Assembly: GCF_000470315.2 (NCBI RefSeq)
Contig: NZ_CBRF02000033.1
Location: 1 to 52,197, forward strand
Origin: Psychromonas sp. SP041
Lineage (GTDB): Bacteria > Pseudomonadota > Gammaproteobacteria > Enterobacterales > Psychromonadaceae
DNA: 52,197 bases
Direction of reading: 5' to 3'
The stretch's first letter is position 1; each line of letters starts with the position of its first letter. The notes beneath the pieces are model-generated. The model made no database searches. It was given only the letters and a program-made list of their open reading frames with translations, and had not been told where the DNA came from. The translations under genes and the position numbers were made by a program. Below, one piece after another: positions 9,403 to 17,457 of this stretch.

Positions 9403-9627
9403 ATGCCTGTATCTAAGAATAAAAAACGCTTCATCGCTGGAGCAGAATGCCCACAATGTAAGACTATTGACAGTATTGCTTTGACACTGGAAAATGCAGT
9501 TGAGACTTTAACCTGCGTGTCTTGTGATTACACACAAACACAAACACCTAATCAGGCTAAATCAGCAACACGTCAATTTGAACAAATAATTGGTGTTTTT
9601 GATCCCTCAGAACCCGATAAAGAATAG
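9403..9627 (+). CDS. yheV: YheV family zinc-ribbon protein
   Basis: A 74-residue protein beginning MPVSKNKKRFIAGAECPQC, with two CxxC knuckles (Cys16/19 and Cys38/41), typical of the YheV putative metal-binding family. A conserved tail (EQIIGVFDP) matches the E. coli protein (EQVIGIFHP). The ATG at 9403 is preferred over a TTG two codons earlier; neither has a clear ribosome site. It sits 12 bp before slyD and probably shares its transcript. Molecular role unknown. Confidence 0.88.
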   Translation: MPVSKNKKRFIAGAECPQCKTIDSIALTLENAVETLTCVSCDYTQTQTPNQAKSATRQFEQIIGVFDPSEPDKE

Positions 9628-9639
9628 AGAGAAATAACA

Positions 9640-10128
9640 ATGAAAATTGAAAAAAATTCAGTAGTAGCAATCCACTTTGGTGTTGCAGAAGTTGACGGTA
9701 ATGCCCTTGATAGTACAGAAAACGGTAGCCCTCTTGAATTTATTCAAGGTGCACAATATTTAGTACCTGGTTTAGAGAAAGAATTAGAAGGCAAAGAAGC
9801 TGGTTACAAATTTGATGTTAAATTAGAAGCAGAAGAAGCTTACGGTCCTTTCCAAGAAGAATTAGTTCAAGAAGTACCTCGTACTTTATTTGAAGGCGTT
9901 GATGAAATTGAAGTCGGTATGTCATTTCAAGCAGAAACTGAGCAAGGTCCTCGTACTGTAGAAGTCACTGGCGTCACTGAAGAAAATGTAAGTATCGATG
10001 CAAACCATCCTCTAGCAGGTATGGCATTACAATTTGTAGGTGAAGTTGTATCTGTTCGAGCAGCGACTGATGAAGAAATGTCACATGGTCATATCCATTC
10101 AGCTGAAGGCTGTGGGCATTCTCACTAA
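9640..10128 (+). CDS. slyD: FKBP-type peptidyl-prolyl isomerase / metallochaperone SlyD
   Basis: Cytoplasmic FKBP with an inserted chaperone (IF) domain. Visible: FKBP core MKIEKNSVVAIHFGV, the YLVPGLEKEL helix, the AEEAYGP segment, the IF domain (about 70-120), and the return strand ANHPLAGMALQF. The C-terminal metal-binding tail is short, HGHIHSAEGCGHSH, with five His and one Cys, against the long Cys/His-rich tail of E. coli SlyD (196 residues in all; 162 here). It could still bind nickel but with less capacity (inference). Follows yheV by 12 bp and ends at a strong terminator. Confidence 0.95.
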   Translation: MKIEKNSVVAIHFGVAEVDGNALDSTENGSPLEFIQGAQYLVPGLEKELEGKEAGYKFDVKLEAEEAYGPFQEELVQEVPRTLFEGVDEIEVGMSFQAETEQGPRTVEVTGVTEENVSIDANHPLAGMALQFVGEVVSVRAATDEEMSHGHIHSAEGCGHSH

Positions 10129-10202
10129 ATTTAATGTCACTTTTGATGATTAATAAGCGTCTTATTAGATAGCCTTTATTAAATCACTTTAAAGTAACAT
10201 GC

Positions 10203-10236
10203 AAAAGCCGCCAATCTATCTAGATTGGCGGCTTTT
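10203..10236 (+). terminator. Rho-independent terminator of slyD
   Basis: A 14-bp GC-rich stem (10203-10216 with 10223-10236) closes a TATCTA loop and ends in a run of six T. It is 75 bases past the slyD stop. Confidence 0.92.
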
Positions 10237-10302
10237 TTATACACTGCAAGATAGTCGATTACGACTTAAATACTCAATATTATACGATTCATACGTCGCG
10301 AT

Positions 10303-10467
10303 TATACCGATTATATTAAATAAGTAATCTAAATTTTGCGCAGGAAAAATGATTTAGTTTAAGGCGTAAATTGAGCTAAATGGTTGTTCCATTTGCGAAA
10401 TTTACAACGAAGAAATAAGTTATTTTAACCAGTAAAATAGATCAGTTAATTAGTGTGATTGGTATTA
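10303..10467. repeat. Dispersed palindromic repeat, copy A
   Basis: About 165 bp bounded by TATACCGATTA and GATTGGTATTA, imperfect terminal inverted repeats. The internal blocks GCGCAGGAAAAAT, AAGGCGT, ACAACGAAG and ATTTTAACCAG recur in the same order in copy B (23939-24103) and, in the opposite orientation, in copy C (37882-38047). Its right end supplies the stop codon of the neighbouring minus-strand gene (10465-10467). No ORF inside; it behaves like a non-autonomous MITE-like intergenic repeat (inference). Confidence 0.8.
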
Positions 10468-10878
10468 AATACTGTAACTCACCACCGGCTCAGGTATTGG
10501 TAAAACGGCATTAGCATATTTAGCCTGAATCACTGACATCACTTGTTTATAATCAGATATTCCACTCAACTCAACAGATAACGTATCCAACTCATGAGAT
10601 GAAAGTTTTAATTTACTAGCAAAGAAAAAATGACGTCTTTGGTTAGAGTTCGTTGACTGATCTTGTTGTTGAGAACCTTTATGGTTATCTTGAATTATTT
10701 GTGACGATTGGTGGGCCACTTGTTCACGCTCTTGTTGATCTCGCATTTTAGCGTAAGCGTGTGCTTCTTCTGTTTTAGGAATAGCAGATTGTAAATGATT
10801 TTCTTGACGCAGCCCCTCGGCAGCTTGTGGAAAAGGGGCTGCTGCAATAGGGGGAAGTTGAACATTTACGTTAACCAT
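10465..10878 (-). CDS. Conserved-looking small protein of unknown function, Gln-rich
   Basis: 137 residues with no recognised domain. The N-terminus is Pro/Ala-rich (MVNVNVQLPPIAAAPFPQAA), the middle is hydrophilic and rich in Gln, Asn and Glu (about 40-85, likely disordered), and the C-terminal third (SKLKLSSHELDTLSVEL to the end) could form helices. No signal peptide or membrane segment. It begins 11 bp after the stop of the 91-residue gene at 10890-11165 and is probably co-transcribed with it. The stop codon lies within the terminal inverted repeat of repeat copy A, so the C-terminus may have been reset by repeat insertion (inference). Confidence 0.7.
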   Translation of the reverse strand: MVNVNVQLPPIAAAPFPQAAEGLRQENHLQSAIPKTEEAHAYAKMRDQQEREQVAHQSSQIIQDNHKGSQQQDQSTNSNQRRHFFFASKLKLSSHELDTLSVELSGISDYKQVMSVIQAKYANAVLPIPEPVVSYSI

Positions 10879-10889
10879 AATGGTTTCAG

Positions 10890-11165
10890 TTAAACGGACA
10901 CATCGATAAGTGAACCAACCATTTCGTCAGCCGTCATAATTACTTTCACAGAAGCTTGAGCTTGTATTTCTGCTAATTTCATATTAATGACTTCCGCTGT
11001 GACAGGCCCAGAAACATAACTGTTCGCAGTTGGCGCTTCAGGCGTTACATTTTGTTCTGTATTTTGGCTTATCGGATTAGCAATACGTTGACTAGACTCA
11101 GTCATTTGTTGAGACGCATTATTCAAACCATTAACACCCGATGAGAATGCTGAATTTATTTCCAT
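10890..11165 (-). CDS. Small protein resembling the terminal helices of flagellar rod/hook proteins
   Basis: 91 residues. The N-terminal segment INSAFSSGVNGLNNASQQM followed by SSQRIAN resembles the N-terminal helix of flagellar rod and hook proteins (pattern A...GL.AA...L...S.NIAN). The C-terminal helix (VINMKLAEIQAQASVKVIMTAD...) recalls their C-terminal partner helix. The large central domain of true rod/hook proteins is missing. A strong AGGAGT ribosome site precedes the ATG. It heads a likely two-gene unit with the gene at 10465-10878. The flagellar link is an inference from sequence pattern only; no flagellar genes are in the window. Confidence 0.65.
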   Translation of the reverse strand: MEINSAFSSGVNGLNNASQQMTESSQRIANPISQNTEQNVTPEAPTANSYVSGPVTAEVINMKLAEIQAQASVKVIMTADEMVGSLIDVSV

Positions 11166-11242
11166 AAAGGACTCCTAATAAATAATAGCTATTACATTAT
11201 GGCTATTATTTAAACAAAAATAAAGCTTAACTGTAAAACCTA

Positions 11243-12037
11243 TCACTCAATAAAACCAATTAAAGTCGCTTTAAACAGATTGGATTCGCTGATAAATGGC
11301 ATGTGAGAAGACCTCTCAAAAATAACCTGTTGATTAGATGGATTTAACTCAAGTAAAGTAGCCGCGTTATCCATTGGCACTAAACTATCTTTTTCACCAA
11401 AAATACTTAAACATGGCATTGTTAATTCACTAAACTCCGTTCGTAAATCCACTTCATTTAATAAATCTAAACCTGCAATTAATGCAGATTTTTTCGGCTC
11501 AGCCTGATCCACTAATAGGCTTTTGATCGTAGCAATATCAGTTTTAACGGAATCACTGCCCATCGATTGCAAAGACAAAAATCGATTAAGCGTTTTTTTA
11601 GGTTGTTTAGTTACCCCTACCTTAAATGCTTCAAATACTTCTTTTTTTACACCAGACCATTGCCCTTGCTCTACAAACTTTAATGATGCACAAACTTGAA
11701 TTAATTTTTCAACACGTTCGGGGAAATGCGAAGCAACATAAGTTGCTATTAACCCACCTAAAGACCAACCGCACCAAACGGCATTTTGAGGTAACTTAGC
11801 TAATAAGGTTTCAGCAATAGAAGCTAAGGAATAATCAGACAATTCAGACTGTTCACCAAATCCAGGTAAATCAACTAAATGCACACAATAATACTGACTT
11901 AATTGTTCAATAATAGGCTGCCAAACCGCACTATTAACGCCCCATCCATGTATTAATACAAGATTTTTACCAGAACCGACTGCTTTATATGTTAGTTGCT
12001 GATCCACCTGCTCATGATTTTTGTGTTCTATACTCAC
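11243..12037 (-). CDS. bioH: Pimeloyl-[acyl-carrier protein] methyl ester esterase BioH
   Basis: Alpha/beta hydrolase that removes the methyl group from pimeloyl-ACP methyl ester, ending the BioC-BioH stage of biotin synthesis. Oxyanion-hole region LIHGWG, nucleophile elbow GWSLGG (Ser about 92), acid in FGEKDSLVP and catalytic His in SSHMPFIS are all present, and similarity to E. coli BioH extends throughout (VDLPGFG, RFLSLQSMGS). No ATG is available at the 5' end. A GTG at 12037 preceded by GAGGTGAT looks best, but a TTG at 12052 in frame is possible. Divergent from gntX, as in E. coli. Confidence 0.93.
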   Translation of the reverse strand: MSIEHKNHEQVDQQLTYKAVGSGKNLVLIHGWGVNSAVWQPIIEQLSQYYCVHLVDLPGFGEQSELSDYSLASIAETLLAKLPQNAVWCGWSLGGLIATYVASHFPERVEKLIQVCASLKFVEQGQWSGVKKEVFEAFKVGVTKQPKKTLNRFLSLQSMGSDSVKTDIATIKSLLVDQAEPKKSALIAGLDLLNEVDLRTEFSELTMPCLSIFGEKDSLVPMDNAATLLELNPSNQQVIFERSSHMPFISESNLFKATLIGFIE

Positions 12038-12077
12038 TATCACCTCACTCAACTATCATTTTATTTAAAGGGCTGAT

Positions 12078-12824
12078 TTGCGATATTTTCTACGACATGT
12101 CTATCAACAGAGTCAAAATCTATTTGAAGCTTGTTTACCAAGTCGTTGTCTGTTGTGTCATTTATCGAGTCACCAAGCGCTTATTTGCCAGTTTTGTTAT
12201 AAGGCTATATTAACAGAGAGGCCTTGTTGTTTACATTGTGGTTGTGGATTAACCAACTCACAAGATTTTTGTGGGGAGTGTTTAAGGCATCCTTTTTATT
12301 TCCAACAACTGCACGCTATCGCGAGTTATCAATCCCCTTTTCCAGAATTGATAAAACAATTAAAATATAACAACCAATTATTATATGCGGATTTATTGGG
12401 TTTACTACTCGCCAGTAGTATCAAACAACGCTATACAGCTCAGCAACTTCAGGACATTGATTTTCTAATTCCTGTTCCTTTACATATTACAAAACATAGA
12501 AAGCGTGGTTTCAATCAAGCACAGCTAATTAGTGATGCCTTAATCAAACACCTACCTTTACCTACAATGATTAATTCCCCACTTATTCGTAATAAGTTTA
12601 CTCATGCCCAAGAAGGCTTGAATCGAAAGCAACGTACCTCTAATTTAAAGCATGCTTTTTCGCTACATGAACAATCTTCAATGTCGTTAAAAGGGAAATA
12701 TGTTGTATTAATTGACGACGTAGTGACAACAGGCGCAACTATTAATAGCTTATGTCAGTGTTTATTAGCAGCTGAAGTTAGCAGAATTGATGTGTGGTGT
12801 ATTTGTCGAACAGAGCTAGGTTAA
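12078..12824 (+). CDS. gntX: ComF/GntX family phosphoribosyltransferase-like protein
   Basis: 248 residues. N-terminal zinc-ribbon with CLLC, CQFC, CLHC and CGEC cysteine pairs, followed by a phosphoribosyltransferase fold with the PRPP-binding motif VVLIDDVVTTGAT (about 210-222). The family includes competence protein ComF, and the bioH-gntX-nfuA order matches E. coli, supporting the GntX name. The start is a TTG with AAAGGG six bases upstream; no ATG is available before the first zinc knuckle. Its function in gammaproteobacteria is not settled (natural transformation or DNA uptake in competent species). Confidence 0.9.
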   Translation: MRYFLRHVYQQSQNLFEACLPSRCLLCHLSSHQALICQFCYKAILTERPCCLHCGCGLTNSQDFCGECLRHPFYFQQLHAIASYQSPFPELIKQLKYNNQLLYADLLGLLLASSIKQRYTAQQLQDIDFLIPVPLHITKHRKRGFNQAQLISDALIKHLPLPTMINSPLIRNKFTHAQEGLNRKQRTSNLKHAFSLHEQSSMSLKGKYVVLIDDVVTTGATINSLCQCLLAAEVSRIDVWCICRTELG

Positions 12825-12932
12825 TGGCACTAATACATTGTATTAATGGGAAATATCTCCTATAAAACGCATTAATAATCACTCGAAAAACGATTCTTAA
12901 TTTTATTATTTATTGCAATTTCACTCTTTGCT

Positions 12933-12961
12933 TTCTTATTGCATTCAATTCTCGTTATAAT
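12933..12961 (+). promoter_or_regulatory. Probable nfuA promoter
   Basis: A perfect TATAAT (12956-12961) is preceded at 17 bp by TTCTTA (12933-12938), a weak -35. It lies 35 bp before the nfuA ATG. No clear IscR-type site was identified. Confidence 0.5.
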
Positions 12962-12995
12962 GACCTAGTAAATTACTCAAGCATAAAGGTTTAAC

Positions 12996-13577
12996 ATGAT
13001 CGAAATTACTCCAGTTGCACAGGCACACTTCGCAAAATTACTAGAGCCACAAAAAGAAGGCACTAACATCCGTGTGTTTGTTATCAATCCGGGCACACCA
13101 AAAGCAGAATGTGGTGTATCTTACTGCCCACCAGAAGCAGTTGAAAGTAGTGATACACGTTTGAGCTTTGAAAGTTTTGATGCATTAATTGATGAAGTTA
13201 GTTTGCCATTCTTAGATGATGCATTTGTTGACCTAGTAGAAGAAGACACAGGTACACAACTAACATTAAAAGCACCTAATGCAAAAATGCGCAAAGTAAA
13301 ATCAGATGCGCCATTATTAGAACGTGTTGAATACGTTATTCAAATACAAATCAACCCACAGTTAGCAAGCCACGGTGGTTTTATTAAGCTCATTGAGATT
13401 ACTGAAGACAATGTAGCTGTTATTGAATTTGGTGGTGGCTGTAATGGTTGTTCACAAGTTGATTTAACGTTGAAAGAAGGCATTGAGAAAGAGCTACTTG
13501 AAGAGTTTTCAGGCGAGCTAAATGCAGTACGTGACGTAACTGAACATGCTCAAGGCGATCACTCTTTCTATAAGTAA
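12996..13577 (+). CDS. nfuA: Fe-S cluster carrier protein NfuA
   Basis: 193-residue two-domain protein. The N-terminal degenerate A-type domain (1-100) lacks the usual cluster cysteines and serves to target clients in the family. The C-terminal Nfu domain has the cluster-binding CxxC at Cys149/Cys152 in [10 protein letters not shown], the same positions as E. coli NfuA. It carries [4Fe-4S] clusters to apoproteins under oxidative stress or iron limitation. Follows gntX by 170 bp and has its own promoter. It ends only 4 bp from the convergent yjeH stop. Confidence 0.97.
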   Translation: MIEITPVAQAHFAKLLEPQKEGTNIRVFVINPGTPKAECGVSYCPPEAVESSDTRLSFESFDALIDEVSLPFLDDAFVDLVEEDTGTQLTLKAPNAKMRKVKSDAPLLERVEYVIQIQINPQLASHGGFIKLIEITEDNVAVIEFGGGCNGCSQVDLTLKEGIEKELLEEFSGELNAVRDVTEHAQGDHSFYK

Positions 13578-13581
13578 TCCC

Positions 13582-14856
13582 TTAGCTTGTTTTAATGCGG
13601 TTATTTGATTTATAAATAGCCGCATAATATATTGCTAATACAGACACTAATATCAGTGCAAATATCATCTCTTTTCCTAACGCTACAAATAACACTAAGC
13701 AAGTGATACTCGCAATAACAGCCATCCACTTTCCTCTTCCTTTTAATAATACGACACCAGCAATACCCGCGGCTAAATAAATTAAAATAAACAAACCGTT
13801 AGCATAAGCAATTAAGTTTTCTAATGGGACATCCAGAGATTGGCTAACCAACAAAACGATACAACAAAGAGTCACTGAAAAACCTAACCCCCAATAAGCA
13901 ACATTATGTTTATTTACACGACTAAGATTAGAATGAATTTGCTGCTGTTTGGCCATGCTTTGTAATAAACGAGAGAAACCAACAAAGTATAAGCTAATAG
14001 AAATAAAACACGTACAGAAGCCCACTAAGTTCACTAGGATATATCCTTTATTACCTAAGCTCGCTTCAACTAAATGTACGACAGAATTAAGATTTTTCTC
14101 TTGATCTCCATAAAATCCCATTTGTAATAAACTAAGACTGATCAACCCATAAACAACTAAGGTAATCGTAATACCGATAAAAATAGTTAATGGAAAATCT
14201 CGCTCAGGGTGTTCAAAGTCATTTGCAATATGCGTAATAGCTTCAATACCTAAAAAGCACCAAAGGATAAAAGTCGCGGCTAATGCAATATCACTTATAT
14301 TAAATAGAGTGTCAGGTAACTGTAATGAATGAGTAAATTGAGTATCAATAGAAGAAAACAACAAGGTGCTAACAATAACGACACTGAGTACAGATTGAAT
14401 AATCGCCGCCGTTTTTAGTCCCAACAGATTAATCATTAATACTAAAGACAAAATGGCAACCGCAATAATCAACCTAAAATCGGTTCCAATCGATATTAGC
14501 CCTACTTCTATTAACGCATTCTGTAAAAAATTAGCCGCGGTCATGGTTATTACCGGGGTACCTAAGGCGACCACCCAAATAAATAACCAGCTAACTAATC
14601 TTGCACTACGCTCACCAAATGCTTGTTGCACAAAATAAGCAGTACCACCTGCATTGGGATAAAACTTACCTAACTGCGCGAAAGTAAAAACAATCGGTAC
14701 AATGAGAACACCCATGATTGCCCATGCTAATAAAGACCAACTTCCTGCAATTTGTGCAGCAATGGCAGGAATAATAAATACACCTGAGCCTAATAATGCA
14801 GAAACCAGCATAGCAACACCTTGTGCTATCGATAACTTATGTGATGCTAATGCCAC
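13582..14856 (-). CDS. yjeH: APC-family amino acid exporter, YjeH-like
   Basis: 424-residue inner-membrane protein with about 12 hydrophobic segments and the N-terminal APC signature GSGVFIIPAIAAQIAGSWSL, followed by PNAGGTAYFVQQAFG. Length and sequence match the YjeH family, which exports L-methionine and branched-chain amino acids in E. coli. Convergent with nfuA, with stops 4 bp apart and no terminator between them. The substrate is inferred from family membership only. Confidence 0.85.
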   Translation of the reverse strand: MALASHKLSIAQGVAMLVSALLGSGVFIIPAIAAQIAGSWSLLAWAIMGVLIVPIVFTFAQLGKFYPNAGGTAYFVQQAFGERSARLVSWLFIWVVALGTPVITMTAANFLQNALIEVGLISIGTDFRLIIAVAILSLVLMINLLGLKTAAIIQSVLSVVIVSTLLFSSIDTQFTHSLQLPDTLFNISDIALAATFILWCFLGIEAITHIANDFEHPERDFPLTIFIGITITLVVYGLISLSLLQMGFYGDQEKNLNSVVHLVEASLGNKGYILVNLVGFCTCFISISLYFVGFSRLLQSMAKQQQIHSNLSRVNKHNVAYWGLGFSVTLCCIVLLVSQSLDVPLENLIAYANGLFILIYLAAGIAGVVLLKGRGKWMAVIASITCLVLFVALGKEMIFALILVSVLAIYYAAIYKSNNRIKTS

Positions 14857-15018
14857 TTTTTCACCTATCCGTATGATTTAAAACGTCGTCTTTATAACCT
14901 ACTTTGATGGCAAATTAAATAAAAGAAAAATCAAGTACACCTCTAAATATAAAAACCACAATAAAATTATTGTATTTAATACCCCTATACAGCAGTTAAT
15001 TCATAAAAAACGTGCGGT

Positions 15019-15047
15019 TTGTCAAAATAAAGCGAGCATTTTATACA
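15019..15047 (+). promoter_or_regulatory. Sigma70 promoter of deaD with long leader
   Basis: TTGTCA (15019-15024), 17-bp spacer, TATACA (15042-15047). Transcription would begin near 15054, giving a 5' leader of about 200 bases. The leader contains stems at 15153-15180 (GTTTAAC / GTTAAAC) and 15208-15226 (GCACATT / AATGTGC). Long structured leaders are known for cold-shock genes including E. coli deaD/csdA; thermal control here is an inference. The rest of 14857-15018 holds nothing recognisable. Confidence 0.7.
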
Positions 15048-15253
15048 CAAATACAGTAGAATGCGCCTCCCTCGCACACGGATCCATCTAAAGCGAAGCA
15101 TAATATTCAGAGTAAACCTACTACGCGATTGATTTCGCAATAAATTAATGGACATGTTTAACGACATTTAACTTGTTAAACTGATGTAGGTATAGGCTGA
15201 ATTTAACGCACATTCGAGTAATGTGCAGCATTTTATAAACTCATGAGGCCACT

Positions 15254-17017
15254 ATGTCAGAGTCAGAAAACACACAAGTAGTAGAAGAAATAGCAGGACC
15301 AACCTTTAAAGAATTAAACTTACCAGAAGCATTAGTGCAAGTTGTATCAGAAATGGGTTACGAAACACCATCTCCTATTCAAGCACAATGTATCCCACAC
15401 CTATTAAGAGGTGAAGATGTTTTAGGTCTAGCTCAAACGGGTACTGGTAAAACAGGCGCATTTGCACTGCCTTTATTAGCAAACATTGATATCAGCAAGA
15501 ACCACCCACAAGTATTGGTATTAGCACCAACACGTGAATTAGCGATTCAAGTAGCAGAAGCATTTCAATCGTATTCTCGTCACATGCGTGGTTTCCACGT
15601 TATGCCTATTTACGGTGGTCAAAGCTACAACATTCAATTCAAGCAATTAACACGTGGTCCACACGTTGTTGTTGGTACTCCTGGTCGTATCATGGACCAC
15701 TTGAAACGTAAAACATTAGATTTATCAAACCTAAAAACATTAGTACTTGATGAAGCAGATGAAATGTTACGCATGGGTTTCATTGATGATGTTGAAACGA
15801 TCATGAAAGAAATGCCTGAAAAGCACCAAACTGCGCTTTTCTCAGCAACAATGCCTGATCAAATTAAACGCATTACTAAGCGTTACATGAACAACCCAAC
15901 AGAAGTTAAGATCAAAGCGAAAACATCTACTGTTTCAAACATTGAACAAAAATGTTGGATCGTACGTGGTGTTAACAAGCTAGATGCATTAACACGTATG
16001 TTAGAAACTGAAGAGTTTGATGGCGTAATCATCTTTGCTCGTACTAAAACAGCAACAGTTGAATTAGCAGAACGTTTAGAAGCACGTGGTTACCGCAGTG
16101 CAGCACTAAACGGTGATATGAATCAACAAACACGTGAACGTACTATCGCACGCCTTAAATCAGGTGGCTTAGATATCTTAGTAGCAACAGATGTTGCTGC
16201 ACGTGGTCTAGACGTTGAACGTATTAGCTTAGTAGTTAACTACGACATCCCAACAGATACTGAATCTTATGTTCACCGTATCGGTCGTACTGGTCGTGCT
16301 GGCCGTACTGGTAAAGCAATCTTATTTGCAGCACCACGCGAGCGTCGTTTATTACAAGCAATTGAACGTGCTACTCGCCAACCAATTACTATAATGGACT
16401 TACCTACACGTGACGAAGTAACACAAACACGTATTAGCAACTTTGAAAAGCAAATTGCAGCCGTTTGTGAAAGCGAAGATCTTACTTTCTACCGTACTTT
16501 ACTTTCACAAATAGAAAATAATTCAGAAATTGAAGAGCAAGATTTACTAGCAGCGCTTCTATACATGGCACAAAAAGACAAACCATTACAACCTGTTGAA
16601 GAAAAGTTTGTAGAGCCGCGTAGCAATGACCGTAACGAACGCAGTGATCGCCCACGTCGTGACCGCAACGACCGTAATGATCGTAATGACCGCCCTCGTG
16701 GTGACCGTCCTGACCGTCCACGTAACGATCGCAACGAATCTCGTGGCGATGATAAACCGCGTGGTCGTGGACGTCCTACTGACGTTGAACTTGAAATGTT
16801 CCGTTTAGATGTTGGTCGTGAGCACGGTGTTCAAGTTAAAAACATCGTAGGTGCAATTGCAAATGAAGCAAATATCAATAGTCGCTTCATTGGTGATATC
16901 CGTCTAAATGACGATCACTCAACAATTGAATTACCAAAAGGTATGCCGGAAAACACATTAGCGCATCTTCGCAGTGTGCAAGTATGTAAACGTCCGTTAA
17001 ATCTTAAAAAAGTCTAA
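15254..17017 (+). CDS. deaD: ATP-dependent RNA helicase DeaD/CsdA
   Basis: DEAD-box helicase used in ribosome assembly and mRNA decay at low temperature. Motifs in order: Q motif region (about 37-43), AQTGTGKT (60-67), PTRELA (92-97), TPGRI, DEAD (166-169), SAT (197-199), then helicase domain 2 with ARGLDVE and HRIGRTGRAGRTG. A low-complexity Arg/Asp/Asn-rich segment of RND-type repeats (about 455-511) precedes a C-terminal DbpA-like RNA-binding domain ending LNLKKV. At 587 residues it is somewhat shorter than E. coli DeaD (629). Start ATG has GAGG 6 bases upstream. Its own promoter, leader and terminator make it monocistronic. Confidence 0.95.
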   Translation: MSESENTQVVEEIAGPTFKELNLPEALVQVVSEMGYETPSPIQAQCIPHLLRGEDVLGLAQTGTGKTGAFALPLLANIDISKNHPQVLVLAPTRELAIQVAEAFQSYSRHMRGFHVMPIYGGQSYNIQFKQLTRGPHVVVGTPGRIMDHLKRKTLDLSNLKTLVLDEADEMLRMGFIDDVETIMKEMPEKHQTALFSATMPDQIKRITKRYMNNPTEVKIKAKTSTVSNIEQKCWIVRGVNKLDALTRMLETEEFDGVIIFARTKTATVELAERLEARGYRSAALNGDMNQQTRERTIARLKSGGLDILVATDVAARGLDVERISLVVNYDIPTDTESYVHRIGRTGRAGRTGKAILFAAPRERRLLQAIERATRQPITIMDLPTRDEVTQTRISNFEKQIAAVCESEDLTFYRTLLSQIENNSEIEEQDLLAALLYMAQKDKPLQPVEEKFVEPRSNDRNERSDRPRRDRNDRNDRNDRPRGDRPDRPRNDRNESRGDDKPRGRGRPTDVELEMFRLDVGREHGVQVKNIVGAIANEANINSRFIGDIRLNDDHSTIELPKGMPENTLAHLRSVQVCKRPLNLKKV

Positions 17018-17036
17018 TTTAATTAGACTTTAGATG

Positions 17037-17061
17037 AAGGAGGCCTCGGCCTCCTTTTTTT
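17037..17061 (+). terminator. Rho-independent terminator of deaD
   Basis: Stem AAGGAGGC / GCCTCCTT (17037-17044 with 17049-17056), 4-base loop and a run of seven T. A second, AT-rich 10-bp palindrome (17010-17030) overlaps the stop codon. Between here and the glmU terminator (17062-17397) no gene or clear signal is visible. Confidence 0.92.
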
Positions 17062-17397
17062 ATATCTATTATTTAAGCCCTACTACTTTTTTGATGCCAC
17101 GCTCTACAACACCTGCACTTCAAAACACTATTAAAAACAATGGATATTTATTTCATATAGCTCCCTTCTCTGAACTTTAAACAGAAGAAAATCAAGACTA
17201 AAACAATGTAATCGATTATTTTATAAAATAATTTACAACAAAGAAGTGAACGGGTAACTAGCAAAATAGCTGAGATATTTACTGTGATTGATATGGCTAC
17301 GACTGTATAAACACATCAAAAGACAAAGCATTAATAATCGTCATTAATTGGTTCAATGACTAAGTCATCAAAAGTACACAGGAGTATTGTTCAGCAA

Positions 17398-17428
17398 TAA
17401 AAAAGGCCGATAACCTAAGTTACCGACC
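17398..17428 (-). terminator. Rho-independent terminator of glmU
   Basis: Minus strand: stem GGTCGGTAAC / GTTATCGGCC (two G-T pairs), loop TTAG, followed by a T-run (17404-17398). It is 30 bases past the glmU stop. Confidence 0.85.
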
Positions 17429-17457
17429 TGCTAAATATCTTACTAAAAAATTAAGTT

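Noticed and set aside
16482..16808. Overlapping 60-81 codon ORFs on both strands inside deaD
   Set aside because: They arise from the repetitive Arg/Asp/Asn codons of the helicase tail read in other frames; they have no ribosome sites and a low-complexity composition.
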